64,000 bases of DNA from Variovorax sp. PMC12 (lineage in GTDB: Bacteria > Pseudomonadota > Gammaproteobacteria > Burkholderiales > Burkholderiaceae_C). The notes beneath the pieces were generated by a model. The model saw nothing but the letters and a program-made list of their open reading frames with translations. It searched no databases and was not told where the DNA came from. Made by a program: the position numbers and the translations under genes. Below are positions 48,849 through 57,227 of this stretch, one piece after another; the stretch's first letter is position 1, and each line of letters opens with the position of its first letter. The stretch lies in contig NZ_CP027773.1 of assembly GCF_003019815.1 (NCBI RefSeq), forward strand, positions 3,421,001 through 3,485,000, given 5' to 3'.

Positions 48849-50441
48849 CTAGTCGTCCACGCAGCTGCCTTCCGACGGCACCAGGCACTGCGGCAGGTTC
48901 GCGCCCACCGGCCCGCCGCGCGTGCGGATGGCCGACGAGGTGGCGGCCTGCGCCACCGCCAGGCCGCGCGGCAACAGGATCCACAGCTGCCCGCGCTCCT
49001 TCATGCGGCGCGCGTTGGTCGCGGCCTGCTGGCCGTTGCCGAAGAAGTAGTCGGCGCGCACCGCGCCGCGAATGGCGCCGCCGGTGTCCTGCGCGATGGT
49101 CAGGCGCTGCATCGGCGCGCCGCTGCCCGGCGTGCGCGTGGAGACGAACACCGGGTAGCCCAGCGGCGTGCTGCGCGGATCGACCGCGATGGAACGCCCC
49201 GCCGACAGCGGCACGCCGAACGCGCCCACCGGCCCGCCGACCGGCGACGTGGCTTCCTTGAAGAACACATAGCTCGGGTCCTTGATGCCCGAGCCCGCGA
49301 CCGCGCCGGCCGCGCGCCGCCCCGGCACCACCACCGCGCCGCTGGCCACCGGCCGCGCGAGCGTGAAGCCGCGCGTGCGGATGGTGCTGTTGTCGACCGC
49401 GCCCACATCGTCGTCGTCGCCGTCGTCCAGCTGCAGCTCGATGGACGAGCCGCGCACCTTCACCGGGCTGCGCGGCTTGCCGTTGGCGGCCTGCGCCAGC
49501 GTCGGGCGGAAGGGCTGGCCGTTCTGCTCGGCGTAGGCCACGCGGATCAGCTCGCCGCTGGGCAGCTTGATGCGGCCCGAGCCCTGGATCTGCATCTCGT
49601 ACAGCGCGCTGGCGCTGCTCACGAAGGCCAGCACCTTGGCGTTGGGCGCGCCCTTGGTCTCGATCTCCTCGCGCGTGTAGTACGGCAGCAGCTGCTTGCC
49701 CTCTATGCGCAGCCGCACCTTGCGGTCGATGGTGTCGCGCGAGACGGCCGACAGGTCGAGCGCATAGAGGCCGGGCGCGCCCATGTCGCGCGTGCTCAGG
49801 CCGGTCTGCACCACCACGTTGCGCCCGTCCACGCGCGCGGCCACCGTGCCGTTGCCCGGGGGCAGCTTGCGGGCATCCGCGAACAGCATGTCCTCGGGCT
49901 GGCCGTAGACCGGGTAGATGAAGGGCGCGCCGTACTGCCGGCTGCCCGCGATCTCGGGCTCGAAGTAGCCGGTGACCACGCCGTCGGGGCGGCGGTCGTC
50001 GTCGCGGATCTGGTAGGCCGAGAACTCGCCTTCGAAGAAGCCGCGGATGGCGTTGTTGTTCCTGCCGTCGACCTTGAGCGCGCGCGCGCACACTTCCTTC
50101 CATTCAGCGCCGCGCCCGGTCAGCACCTTGCAGCTGCCGAGGAAGGCGGGCCAGCTTTCCGAGAAGTCGTCGCGCGACCAGCCCGGCACCGCGTCGAAGC
50201 CGACCGATGTGTAGGTGGCGAGCTGGGTCGAGAAGGTGCGCGCCTGGCCGGCCACGCTGGCGCCGGTGGGCGGCGGCGGGCGCGTGGCTGCGGCGGTGTC
50301 GGGCGTTGCAACCGCGGTGTCGGTCTGTGCCGGTGGCGGCGCGGCACAGCCGGCCAGCGAAGCGACGGCGGCAGCGGCGGCCCAGCGAAGAAGCGTGGCG
50401 GTGAAGCCGGGGGTCAGGCGTGGCGGCAGTGAGGGGTGCAT
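48849..50441 (-). CDS. mltA: MltA membrane-bound lytic murein transglycosylase A
   Basis: 530 residues. A lipoprotein signal ends at Cys32 (VASLAGCAAP), so it is anchored to the outer membrane. MltA hallmarks are YFEPEIAGSRQYGAPFIYPVYGQP, FVSSASALYEMQIQGSGRI and the C-terminal 3D domain (SIAVDPRSTPLGYPVFVSTR, TIAQDTGGAIRGAVRADYFFGNG). It cleaves glycan strands of peptidoglycan. About 65 extra residues (KPRSPVKVRGSSIELQLDDG... to ...GAVAGSGIKDP) are inserted between the two halves. Location between T6SS kinase and sigma-like genes suggests it opens the wall for TssM insertion, like MltE in another T6SS. Ribosome-binding site AGGAG is clear. Confidence 0.9.
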   Translation of the reverse strand: MHPSLPPRLTPGFTATLLRWAAAAAVASLAGCAAPPPAQTDTAVATPDTAAATRPPPPTGASVAGQARTFSTQLATYTSVGFDAVPGWSRDDFSESWPAFLGSCKVLTGRGAEWKEVCARALKVDGRNNNAIRGFFEGEFSAYQIRDDDRRPDGVVTGYFEPEIAGSRQYGAPFIYPVYGQPEDMLFADARKLPPGNGTVAARVDGRNVVVQTGLSTRDMGAPGLYALDLSAVSRDTIDRKVRLRIEGKQLLPYYTREEIETKGAPNAKVLAFVSSASALYEMQIQGSGRIKLPSGELIRVAYAEQNGQPFRPTLAQAANGKPRSPVKVRGSSIELQLDDGDDDDVGAVDNSTIRTRGFTLARPVASGAVVVPGRRAAGAVAGSGIKDPSYVFFKEATSPVGGPVGAFGVPLSAGRSIAVDPRSTPLGYPVFVSTRTPGSGAPMQRLTIAQDTGGAIRGAVRADYFFGNGQQAATNARRMKERGQLWILLPRGLAVAQAATSSAIRTRGGPVGANLPQCLVPSEGSCVDD

Positions 50442-50501
50442 GGAGGTCTCCTGGTCCGGGAAAGGGAGCCCTCGCGCAGAGGGCCGGCGCTCTGCAGACG
50501 A

Positions 50502-52412
50502 TTACTTCTCGACGATTTTGAAATTCGCGACGCCATAGACGTCGTTGCACGGCGCGCTGCCGGGCGCGCACACCGGCTTGCCCAGCAACGGCGAAGGACC
50601 GGTGCCCCGCGTGGCTTCGAGCGCGGCCAGCACCGGCAACGGGAACACCGGGAACACGCCGTCGTTCTGCACGCCGGCGGCACTGAAATCGCGCTCGTGC
50701 TCGCTCACCAGCACCGCGAACTGGTCGGTGCCGGGCGGGCCGCCCGCGTCCATCGGCCACGAGGCGCGCGGCAGCGCAAGCGAGCCGCCGGCGCTGATCT
50801 TGTTGTACTTGTCGAGCAGGTTCGGGAACAGCAGGAACATCTCGCCGCCGCTGGACAGCAGGAACACGTAGACGAAGCCCTCGCGCTTGCTGCGGACCTC
50901 GAACGCGAGCCGGTCCTTGCCGACGGTGACCTCGGGCTTCTTCGGCGCGGCGGTCACGTCGAAGCCCGGTGCCGCGCCAGCGGCGAGCGACTGCAGCGAC
51001 TCGAGCGGCGTGCGCGGCGCCGGCGCGGGCGCGGGAGGCGGCGGCGGCGCAGGGGGCGGCGGTGCCTCGGCGACCTTGGTGTCGGGCGGCGGCGCGGGTG
51101 TGGGCGCGACGGCGGCCTGCTTGCCGTTCGTGCCGGCCTCCGTGCCGCCACCCGTGCGGCCCTGCAGGAACCACCACCCGCCACCGGCCACGGCCGCGAG
51201 GGCGACGGCCGAGGCGATCGCAGTGATGGTCTTCCGGCCGGCGGGCGCAGAGGGCGCAGGAGACGGCGTCTTCGCGTTGACCGGCTTGCCTGTTGCTTTC
51301 CCGCTGCCCACGATGACGGTCGCCGCGTCTGCAGCAGCATTGCCGCCGCCTCCTTGAACACGCGGCGGCTGCGTGCGCGGCACGGGCGCGACGGTGTTGC
51401 CCGCATCGAGATCGAGCGCCGCGCGCAGCTCCGCCATCGACTGCGGCCGCTGCTCGGGCCGCACGCCCAGGCCCGCGTCGATGGCCTCCAGCAGCCGCAG
51501 GCTGTAGCGCTGGCGCAGGATGTCGTTGCCCGCGAGCGGCACGTAGCTGTCCGACAGCAGGCGCGCCACCGAAGGCGGCGGCGCGCGCCCGCACACCGCC
51601 ACGTGCATCACCGCCGCGAGCGCATAGACGTCGGTCCACGCGCCCTGCGACATGTCGGGCATCTCCGCGTACTGCTCGATGGGCGCATAGCCGGGCTTGA
51701 GGATGACGGTGATCGCCTGCGTCTTGTCGGTGATCACGCGGCGCGCGGCGCCGAAGTCCAGCACCACCGGCCGGCCGGAGCCTTCGAGCAGGATGATGTT
51801 GTCGGGCGCGATATCGCGGTGATAGCAGTTGGCGCTGTGCATCACCGCCAGCGCCTGCGTGACGCCGTCCATGATGCGGATCAGCCATGCCTCGTCCACG
51901 CCCGCGGGGATGGCTACCAAAGCCTCTCTCAGCGTATCGCCCCTGTAGAAGGGCATGACCATGTAGGTGGTGCCTTTTTCTTGCCAGAAGCGGTAGACCT
52001 TGAGCAGCGACGGGTGGTCGAACTGGGCGAGCAGGCGGGCTTCGTTGATGAAGCTGCGCATGCCGAGGTCGAAGGTTTCCCTGTGCCTTTCGGACAGGGG
52101 GACGACGGTGCCGTCCTGCTGCCTCGTGGACAACGAGGTGGGGAGGTATTCCTTGATCGCCACTACGCGTTCGAGGGTGTGGTCCCAGGCTTCGTAGACC
52201 ACGCCGAAGCCGCCCTGGCCTATGACTCGGGTGACTTCGAATTCGGCCAGGCGGCTGCCTACTGGCAGGAGGCCGGCGTCGGTGCTGCCCGTGGCGGGGC
52301 TGGTGACCGGCTGGGCTGCTGTTGCTGTGATGACTGTGGCGGCCGAGTCTGCGGGGGTTGTTGACCTTGGGACTACTCGGGTGCGGTCGTCTTCGTTTGG
52401 GGAGTCGGTCAT
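50502..52412 (-). CDS. ppkA: PpkA-like membrane serine/threonine kinase with DUF4384-like periplasmic domain
   Basis: 636 residues. Hanks-type kinase residues are GQGGFG (65-70), Lys87 (VVAIKEYL), Glu124, HRDIAPDN (198-205) and DFG (219-221). The catalytic loop has IAPDN where eukaryotic-type kinases have LKPEN. A Pro/Ala-rich linker leads to one membrane helix (about 394-415) and, outside, a proline-rich stretch and a DUF4384-like domain (RLAFEVRSKREGFVYVFLLSSGGEMFLLFP). It is the likely kinase that phosphorylates TagH and starts T6SS assembly, opposed by the phosphatase at 17671. Strong AGGAG ribosome-binding site. It lies beside mltA and downstream (on the minus strand) of the 506-bp palindrome. 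Confidence 0.9.
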   Translation of the reverse strand: MTDSPNEDDRTRVVPRSTTPADSAATVITATAAQPVTSPATGSTDAGLLPVGSRLAEFEVTRVIGQGGFGVVYEAWDHTLERVVAIKEYLPTSLSTRQQDGTVVPLSERHRETFDLGMRSFINEARLLAQFDHPSLLKVYRFWQEKGTTYMVMPFYRGDTLREALVAIPAGVDEAWLIRIMDGVTQALAVMHSANCYHRDIAPDNIILLEGSGRPVVLDFGAARRVITDKTQAITVILKPGYAPIEQYAEMPDMSQGAWTDVYALAAVMHVAVCGRAPPPSVARLLSDSYVPLAGNDILRQRYSLRLLEAIDAGLGVRPEQRPQSMAELRAALDLDAGNTVAPVPRTQPPRVQGGGGNAAADAATVIVGSGKATGKPVNAKTPSPAPSAPAGRKTITAIASAVALAAVAGGGWWFLQGRTGGGTEAGTNGKQAAVAPTPAPPPDTKVAEAPPPPAPPPPPAPAPAPRTPLESLQSLAAGAAPGFDVTAAPKKPEVTVGKDRLAFEVRSKREGFVYVFLLSSGGEMFLLFPNLLDKYNKISAGGSLALPRASWPMDAGGPPGTDQFAVLVSEHERDFSAAGVQNDGVFPVFPLPVLAALEATRGTGPSPLLGKPVCAPGSAPCNDVYGVANFKIVEK

Positions 52413-52444
52413 TGACTGGCTCCTTTGCTGAATTGCTTTCCGGG

Positions 52445-52950
52445 GCCGGGTCTCGCCCCGGCGGGCGACCTACTTTTCTTTGCTTCGCCAAAGAAACGTA
52501 GGCAAAAGAAAGGCGACCCCACTGTCTGCGACCCCTTCGCTGCGCTACGGGGCAACCTGCGGTGCTCGCGTTTCGCGGGGTCCGCAGAACTCGCTTCGCT
52601 CAGACAGCTGCGGCCCTGATCCGCGAAACGCTCCGCTCCTCGGCGCAGCCAGAGGGGAGGTGGAGACAACTCGGGCCTTTGCTTCGCTCGGCCCCATGTG
52701 GCGCCGAGCGCAGCGATGGCGCGTTTGGTTTCCAAATCCCTTCTGGCTGCGCCGAGGAGCGCAGACGCAGGCGGGATCAGGGCCGCAGCTGTCTGAGCGA
52801 AGCGAGTTCTGCGGACCCCCGCCGGAGTCGAGCACCGCAGGTTGCCCGTAGCGAAGCGAAGGGACGCAGACAGCAGGGTCGCCTTTCTTTTGCCTACTTT
52901 TCTTTGGCGAAGCAAAGAAAAGTAGGTCGGCCGCCGGGCCGAGACCCGGC
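52445..52950. repeat. 506-bp imperfect palindrome
   Basis: The arms are mirrored around 52697/52698. Exact blocks include 52469-52496 with 52899-52926 (28 bp), 52581-52622 with 52774-52815 (42 bp), 52635-52653 with 52742-52760 (19 bp), and the near-axis CGCTCGGC (52685-52692) with GCCGAGCG (52703-52710). Coordinate sums stay at 105395-105396, so it is collinear with almost no gaps. The outer arms contain CTACTTTTCTTTGCTTCGCC, an element I associate with Comamonadaceae intergenic DNA. The gap 52413-52977 holds no gene. Confidence 0.93.
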
Positions 52951-52977
52951 CTCGGAAGGCAAGAAGAAGCGAGTCCA

Positions 52978-53628
52978 TCAACTCTCCCCCTCCACAAAGC
53001 CAAGAAAAAGCCCATCGAACTTTTCATCAACAGGCAGCCCGTCGCAAACCATCCGAACCCCCGCTTCACCAGCAGGATCACCAAGCCAAAGAGAAGCCCT
53101 CCCCATCGGCAGCTCAAGCACCTCCACACGCACCTCGCGCCCAGCCTCGCCGGCAGCAAGAAAGAGCCGCTGCAGCACAGCATCGAACCGCAGCGCATCC
53201 AGATCCCCTTCAAGCCCTTCAAGCGCGGCCTGCGTAGCCCGAATCCACCACTGCAGCGCGGCAATCAACGCCTCGCCGCGAAGCTCGGTCCCGCAAGACG
53301 CATCCAGCTCCACAGCCAGCGTGAAAGGAAAGTACCGCCCCACCCCGTCCACCGAAGGCATCAGCACCCCCATCCACGCCCGCTCGCCGGCGACCCCGGG
53401 CCCCAGCGCAAAGCACCATATGGGCGCCTCCAGATACCGCTCCACCCAATCGGCATGCCGGTCTCTCAACCGCGCCAGACCACGCTGCAGCCACTGGTCC
53501 CACACGGAACGGAACGCTTCGGGCAGCCGGCGATGCGCGAAGTCCCCCATCCCCGGCAACTTGCCGAACCAACCCGGCAACTCCGCCGAGGCAAAAATGG
53601 AAGAAGAAGAAAAAGAAGCTGCGCTCAC
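52978..53628 (-). CDS. tagF: TagF T6SS post-translational regulator
   Basis: 216 residues from a GTG overlapping the tssM stop (GTGA), with GGAGGGG just upstream. TagF signatures are LPGWFGKLPGMGDFAHRRLPEAFRSVWDQWLQRGL, PIWCFALGPGVAGERAWMGVLMPSVDGVGRYFPFTLAVEL. TagF represses T6SS activity and is relieved through the threonine phosphorylation pathway. It is here a stand-alone protein, not fused to a PppA domain as in some species. It closes the tssK-tssL-tssM-tagF operon before the palindrome. Confidence 0.95.
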   Translation of the reverse strand: MSAASFSSSSIFASAELPGWFGKLPGMGDFAHRRLPEAFRSVWDQWLQRGLARLRDRHADWVERYLEAPIWCFALGPGVAGERAWMGVLMPSVDGVGRYFPFTLAVELDASCGTELRGEALIAALQWWIRATQAALEGLEGDLDALRFDAVLQRLFLAAGEAGREVRVEVLELPMGRASLWLGDPAGEAGVRMVCDGLPVDEKFDGLFLGFVEGES

Positions 53629-56600
53629 AGCCCCTCCGGACAGGAAAACTCCCGCAGCTCGCGCAACCGGATCGGATGCTGCACGCTGTTGGTCGTCACC
53701 TCGAACCGCGTCTTGCGCGCGCCGATCTGGAAGGTGATGAAGAACTTCTCCGGCGCATCGCCCGCCTCGAGCTGCCCGTCGTCGAGCGCACGGAACAGCG
53801 CCCAGGGCCCATCCACGGCAGCGCCAGAGCTGCCCGTGGTCGAAGGCGGGCTCACCTGGATGCGCACCTGGTTGCTGCCCTTCGGCCCCGGCCACTGCAC
53901 CGCCATCGGCACCACGGGGCCGTGCGCGTACTTCACGAGCTGGCCGTCCACGTCGAGGATGAACTGGGTGATGCCCGCGTCCATCTCCACCGGCTTGAAG
54001 TCCAGCCGCATCGACGGGCCGCGGCCGCCGCCGCGGAAGAAGATGTCCTTGATGCGCGCCGCGCGTTCGAACTGCGCGAGCGCCTGCGTGGTGATGGCGC
54101 CGCGCTCGGCCACGGGCTTGTAGCGCCAGGGGCGGGTGCTGGTGTCGACCAGCGCGGCCAGGCGCTTCTGGAAGAAGTCGTCCATCAGGCCGCCGGGGCC
54201 GAACATCTGGCCGAAGTCTTCGGGCAGCACGTCGCGCTTGCTGTTGCCCACGAACGGATAGCGGCCCGCGATGGCGCGCGCGCAGAACTCGGCCACGGGG
54301 CGCAGGTCCTGGCTCAGGTTGCCGCGCTCGGCCACCTGGGCCTGCGCGGCGCCGGACTGGCTCAGGTTCTCGACCATCGAGCGCACGGGCTCCGGCAGCC
54401 GGCCCGCGTCCGACTTGAGCTTGCCCGCCACGTCGCCGGGCGGCGGCGAGGTGCGGCCCTTCACGGCCGTGTCGACCGCGTTGAGGTACACGTACACCTC
54501 GTTGAAGAGCTTGAGTGCATCGTCGATGGGCGCCGGCTGGTTGGGGCCGCCGGCGGTGACGAGGCGGCGCAGCGGCTCGAAGCGGTCGTCCACGATGCTC
54601 TCGATGCGCTTGCCCGGCGCCACCTGGCGGCCGGGGTCGCTGCCGAACAGGTCTTCCAGGCCTTTGCGCGTGTTGCGCACGGTCTCGGTCGCCTTGCTGA
54701 CCACGTCCTTGTTGGCGTCGGCCGCCGGGATCAGCGTGGTCTGCCTGACCACCGCGCGCAGGAAATTCGCGAGCGGGGAATCGACGCCCGAGAGAATGCG
54801 CGCGGTCTCGATGTTCTTCTCCAGGCCGGTGGCGCGGATCAGCCGCACGTCGGCGAGCAGCGCTTCCCACTGCTTCACGTACTCCTCCAGGTACAGGCGG
54901 CGCACGCGGTCGGTCAGCGCGCCGAGCGCGGCCACGTCGCGCAGGCGGTCGGCGGCGTTGCGGTCCTGCCCCAGCACCCACGGGTCTTCGTTGGCGAGCA
55001 GGCCGGTGAGCACGGTCACCTCGTTCTGGAAGCGCTTGTGATAGCCGTCGTAGGTGAACATGCCCGGCACGCCGTCGGTCAGCGGCTTGCCGCTGATGCG
55101 CTCGAACACCAGCGGGCCCGAGGGGCCGGTGGCGGCCGCCACGCTGAAGGCCGGGATGTCCTTGGTGGCGCGCTGGCGCTTCAGGCGGCTGAACACGCGC
55201 TGCTCCAGCGGGTAGCTCGCGAGCACCGCGCGCACGCTGCGCACCAGGTTCTCGTCCATCTTCAGCGGCGAGCGCGGCGGGCCTTGCGCGATGAGCACGT
55301 CGAGCTGGTCTTCGAGCTGCTTGCGCTGGTCTTCGGGAATGCCGCGGTCGAGGTTGCGCGACCAGTCGAGTGTGATCCAGGCCTTCAGCGCCTCGGGGTC
55401 GAAGTGCTCGGGCTGGTAGAGCATCAGGTAGCTCTTGAGCGCCTCGTACGTGTACTCGAGGTTGTCTTTCTGCGCGGTGCGCAGCTGGTCTTCGATGCGC
55501 TTGGCGATCTGCGGCAGGAAGGCGTCGTTGAGCGCGCGCTGGTGCGTGAGCATGGCGGCGGCGTCGAGCTTGTCGCCCTGGTAGAGGCCCAGCGTCATCG
55601 ACAGCGGCTCGTCGCCCTGGTGGTTGTCGGGCGTCTTCCAGATGTCGCGCAGGCCCTGCAGCACGGGCGCGACTTCCACCAGGTTCTGCACCCGCGCGGG
55701 CAGCGCCGCCAGGTTCTGCCGGGCGGGCTCGACGCGGGCCTCGACCGACTTCAGGTAGTTCATGTTCTGCAGCGTGCTGTAGCCCCAGGCCGCGAGCAGG
55801 CCGACGGTGACCAGCGTCATCGCCGTCACGCCGATCACGCGCAGCGTGTGGCGGCGGCGCTCCAGCTTCACGTCGGCACCGGCCAGGCGCTGCTCGGGGA
55901 ACACCACCTCGCGCAGCAGCGAGGTGAGGAAGTAGCTGCGTCCGCTGCTCTTCTGCGGTGCGAGCATCGCGCGCTCGATGCCGAAGCTGCGCGCCAAGCT
56001 GCCCATCACGCGGTCGATCGGGCTGCCTTCCTGCGTGCCGCTGGTGAAGTACACGCCGCGCACCCACGGCGGCTGCGCGAAGCGCGAACCGGTGAACACC
56101 TGCTCCAGCAGGTCGGACAACAGCGGGCCGACGGAGCCGAACTGGGCGGGGAAGCCGAAGATCGCCGCGCGGCGCGTGCCGTCGGTCTCGCGCTGCATGC
56201 GCGCGATGAGGCCGTCGTTCACGCGGTTGTGCAGCAGCGCGAATTCGCGGTTGAAAGCCGTGGAGAGCCCCTTCTCCTCGACCTGCAGGTTCTCGTCGGC
56301 CGGCAGCGTGAAGCCGAAGACCTGCGCGCGCTGTTCCTTGCCCAGGTCGTCGAAGTAGTCGGTGAAGCCGTAGAGCAGGTCGCTCTTGGTGACGAGCACG
56401 TACACAGGCAGCCGGGTGGTGAGCTTGCTGTCGAGCTCGAGCAGCCGCGCGCGGATCGACGCCGCGAGCTGGCTGCGCGCCTCCGGCCCCTGGCTCAGCA
56501 GGTCGGCCACGCTCACGGTCAGGAACACGCCGTTCAGCGGCCGGCGCGGGCGCGCCTTCTTCAGCAGGCCCAGGAAGCCTTCCCATGCGCTCTTGTCTTC

Positions 56601-57227
56601 GGACTGGTGGCTGTCCTGCGTGGTGTAGCGCCCGGCGGTGTCGATGAGCACCGCTTCGTCGGTGAACCACCAGTCGCAGTTGCGCGTGCCGCCCACGCCG
56701 CGAATGGCGCCGGGGCCGAACTTCTCGGCCAGCGGGAAGCTCAGGCCGGAGTTGACCAGCGCGGTGGTCTTGCCGGCACCGGGCGCGCCGATGAACACGT
56801 ACCAAGGCAGGTCGTACAGGTAGCTGCCGCCCGAGATGGAGAGCCAGTCGCGCCAGCCGGGTTTCTTGCCGGCCGCATGCAGGCGCATCTGCTTGAGCGT
56901 GGCGACGGCCTCGCTGAATCGCGTGTCGAGGATCTTCTGCTCGCCGTTGACCGGGGCATCGGCCCTGGCGGCGGACGCCTTCATGAGGCCGTCGGTCAGG
57001 TGGCGGCTCGCGCGGCGGGCGCGCCAGCGGCGGTACAGCGCGCGCAGCACCACGACGAGCACGATGACGCCGATGACGATGGCGCGCGTCATCTCGCCTT
57101 CGAGCGGCGCGAGCGAACCGATCTTCACCAGCGGGCCGATCCACCAGACCAGCAGCGCGACGACGATGAGCGCAAGCAGCGTCAGCAGCAGCGGGCTGAA
57201 CAGGAAGCCGAATATTTTCTTGATCAT
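53625..57227 (-). CDS. tssM: TssM (IcmF) inner-membrane T6SS protein
   Basis: 1200 residues. Two N-terminal membrane helices (LLLTLLALIVVALLVWWIG and AIVIGVIVLVVVLRALY) precede the cytoplasmic NTPase-like domain with Walker A GAPGAGKT (147-154) and CDWWFTDEAVLIDTAGRY. A third helix is at about 480-500 (VIGVTAMTLVTVGLLAAWGY), followed by the large periplasmic part and the C-terminal TssJ-binding beta domain. It bridges membranes with TssL and TssJ. Its ATG overlaps the tssL stop (ATGA) and its stop overlaps tagF. It is the full-length reference for the truncated relative at 11457. Confidence 0.97.
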   Translation of the reverse strand: MIKKIFGFLFSPLLLTLLALIVVALLVWWIGPLVKIGSLAPLEGEMTRAIVIGVIVLVVVLRALYRRWRARRASRHLTDGLMKASAARADAPVNGEQKILDTRFSEAVATLKQMRLHAAGKKPGWRDWLSISGGSYLYDLPWYVFIGAPGAGKTTALVNSGLSFPLAEKFGPGAIRGVGGTRNCDWWFTDEAVLIDTAGRYTTQDSHQSEDKSAWEGFLGLLKKARPRRPLNGVFLTVSVADLLSQGPEARSQLAASIRARLLELDSKLTTRLPVYVLVTKSDLLYGFTDYFDDLGKEQRAQVFGFTLPADENLQVEEKGLSTAFNREFALLHNRVNDGLIARMQRETDGTRRAAIFGFPAQFGSVGPLLSDLLEQVFTGSRFAQPPWVRGVYFTSGTQEGSPIDRVMGSLARSFGIERAMLAPQKSSGRSYFLTSLLREVVFPEQRLAGADVKLERRRHTLRVIGVTAMTLVTVGLLAAWGYSTLQNMNYLKSVEARVEPARQNLAALPARVQNLVEVAPVLQGLRDIWKTPDNHQGDEPLSMTLGLYQGDKLDAAAMLTHQRALNDAFLPQIAKRIEDQLRTAQKDNLEYTYEALKSYLMLYQPEHFDPEALKAWITLDWSRNLDRGIPEDQRKQLEDQLDVLIAQGPPRSPLKMDENLVRSVRAVLASYPLEQRVFSRLKRQRATKDIPAFSVAAATGPSGPLVFERISGKPLTDGVPGMFTYDGYHKRFQNEVTVLTGLLANEDPWVLGQDRNAADRLRDVAALGALTDRVRRLYLEEYVKQWEALLADVRLIRATGLEKNIETARILSGVDSPLANFLRAVVRQTTLIPAADANKDVVSKATETVRNTRKGLEDLFGSDPGRQVAPGKRIESIVDDRFEPLRRLVTAGGPNQPAPIDDALKLFNEVYVYLNAVDTAVKGRTSPPPGDVAGKLKSDAGRLPEPVRSMVENLSQSGAAQAQVAERGNLSQDLRPVAEFCARAIAGRYPFVGNSKRDVLPEDFGQMFGPGGLMDDFFQKRLAALVDTSTRPWRYKPVAERGAITTQALAQFERAARIKDIFFRGGGRGPSMRLDFKPVEMDAGITQFILDVDGQLVKYAHGPVVPMAVQWPGPKGSNQVRIQVSPPSTTGSSGAAVDGPWALFRALDDGQLEAGDAPEKFFITFQIGARKTRFEVTTNSVQHPIRLRELREFSCPEGL

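Noticed and set aside
52440..52980. Several frames of 60-240 codons inside the palindrome
   Set aside because: They are symmetric by-products of the palindrome with no ribosome-binding sites or domains.
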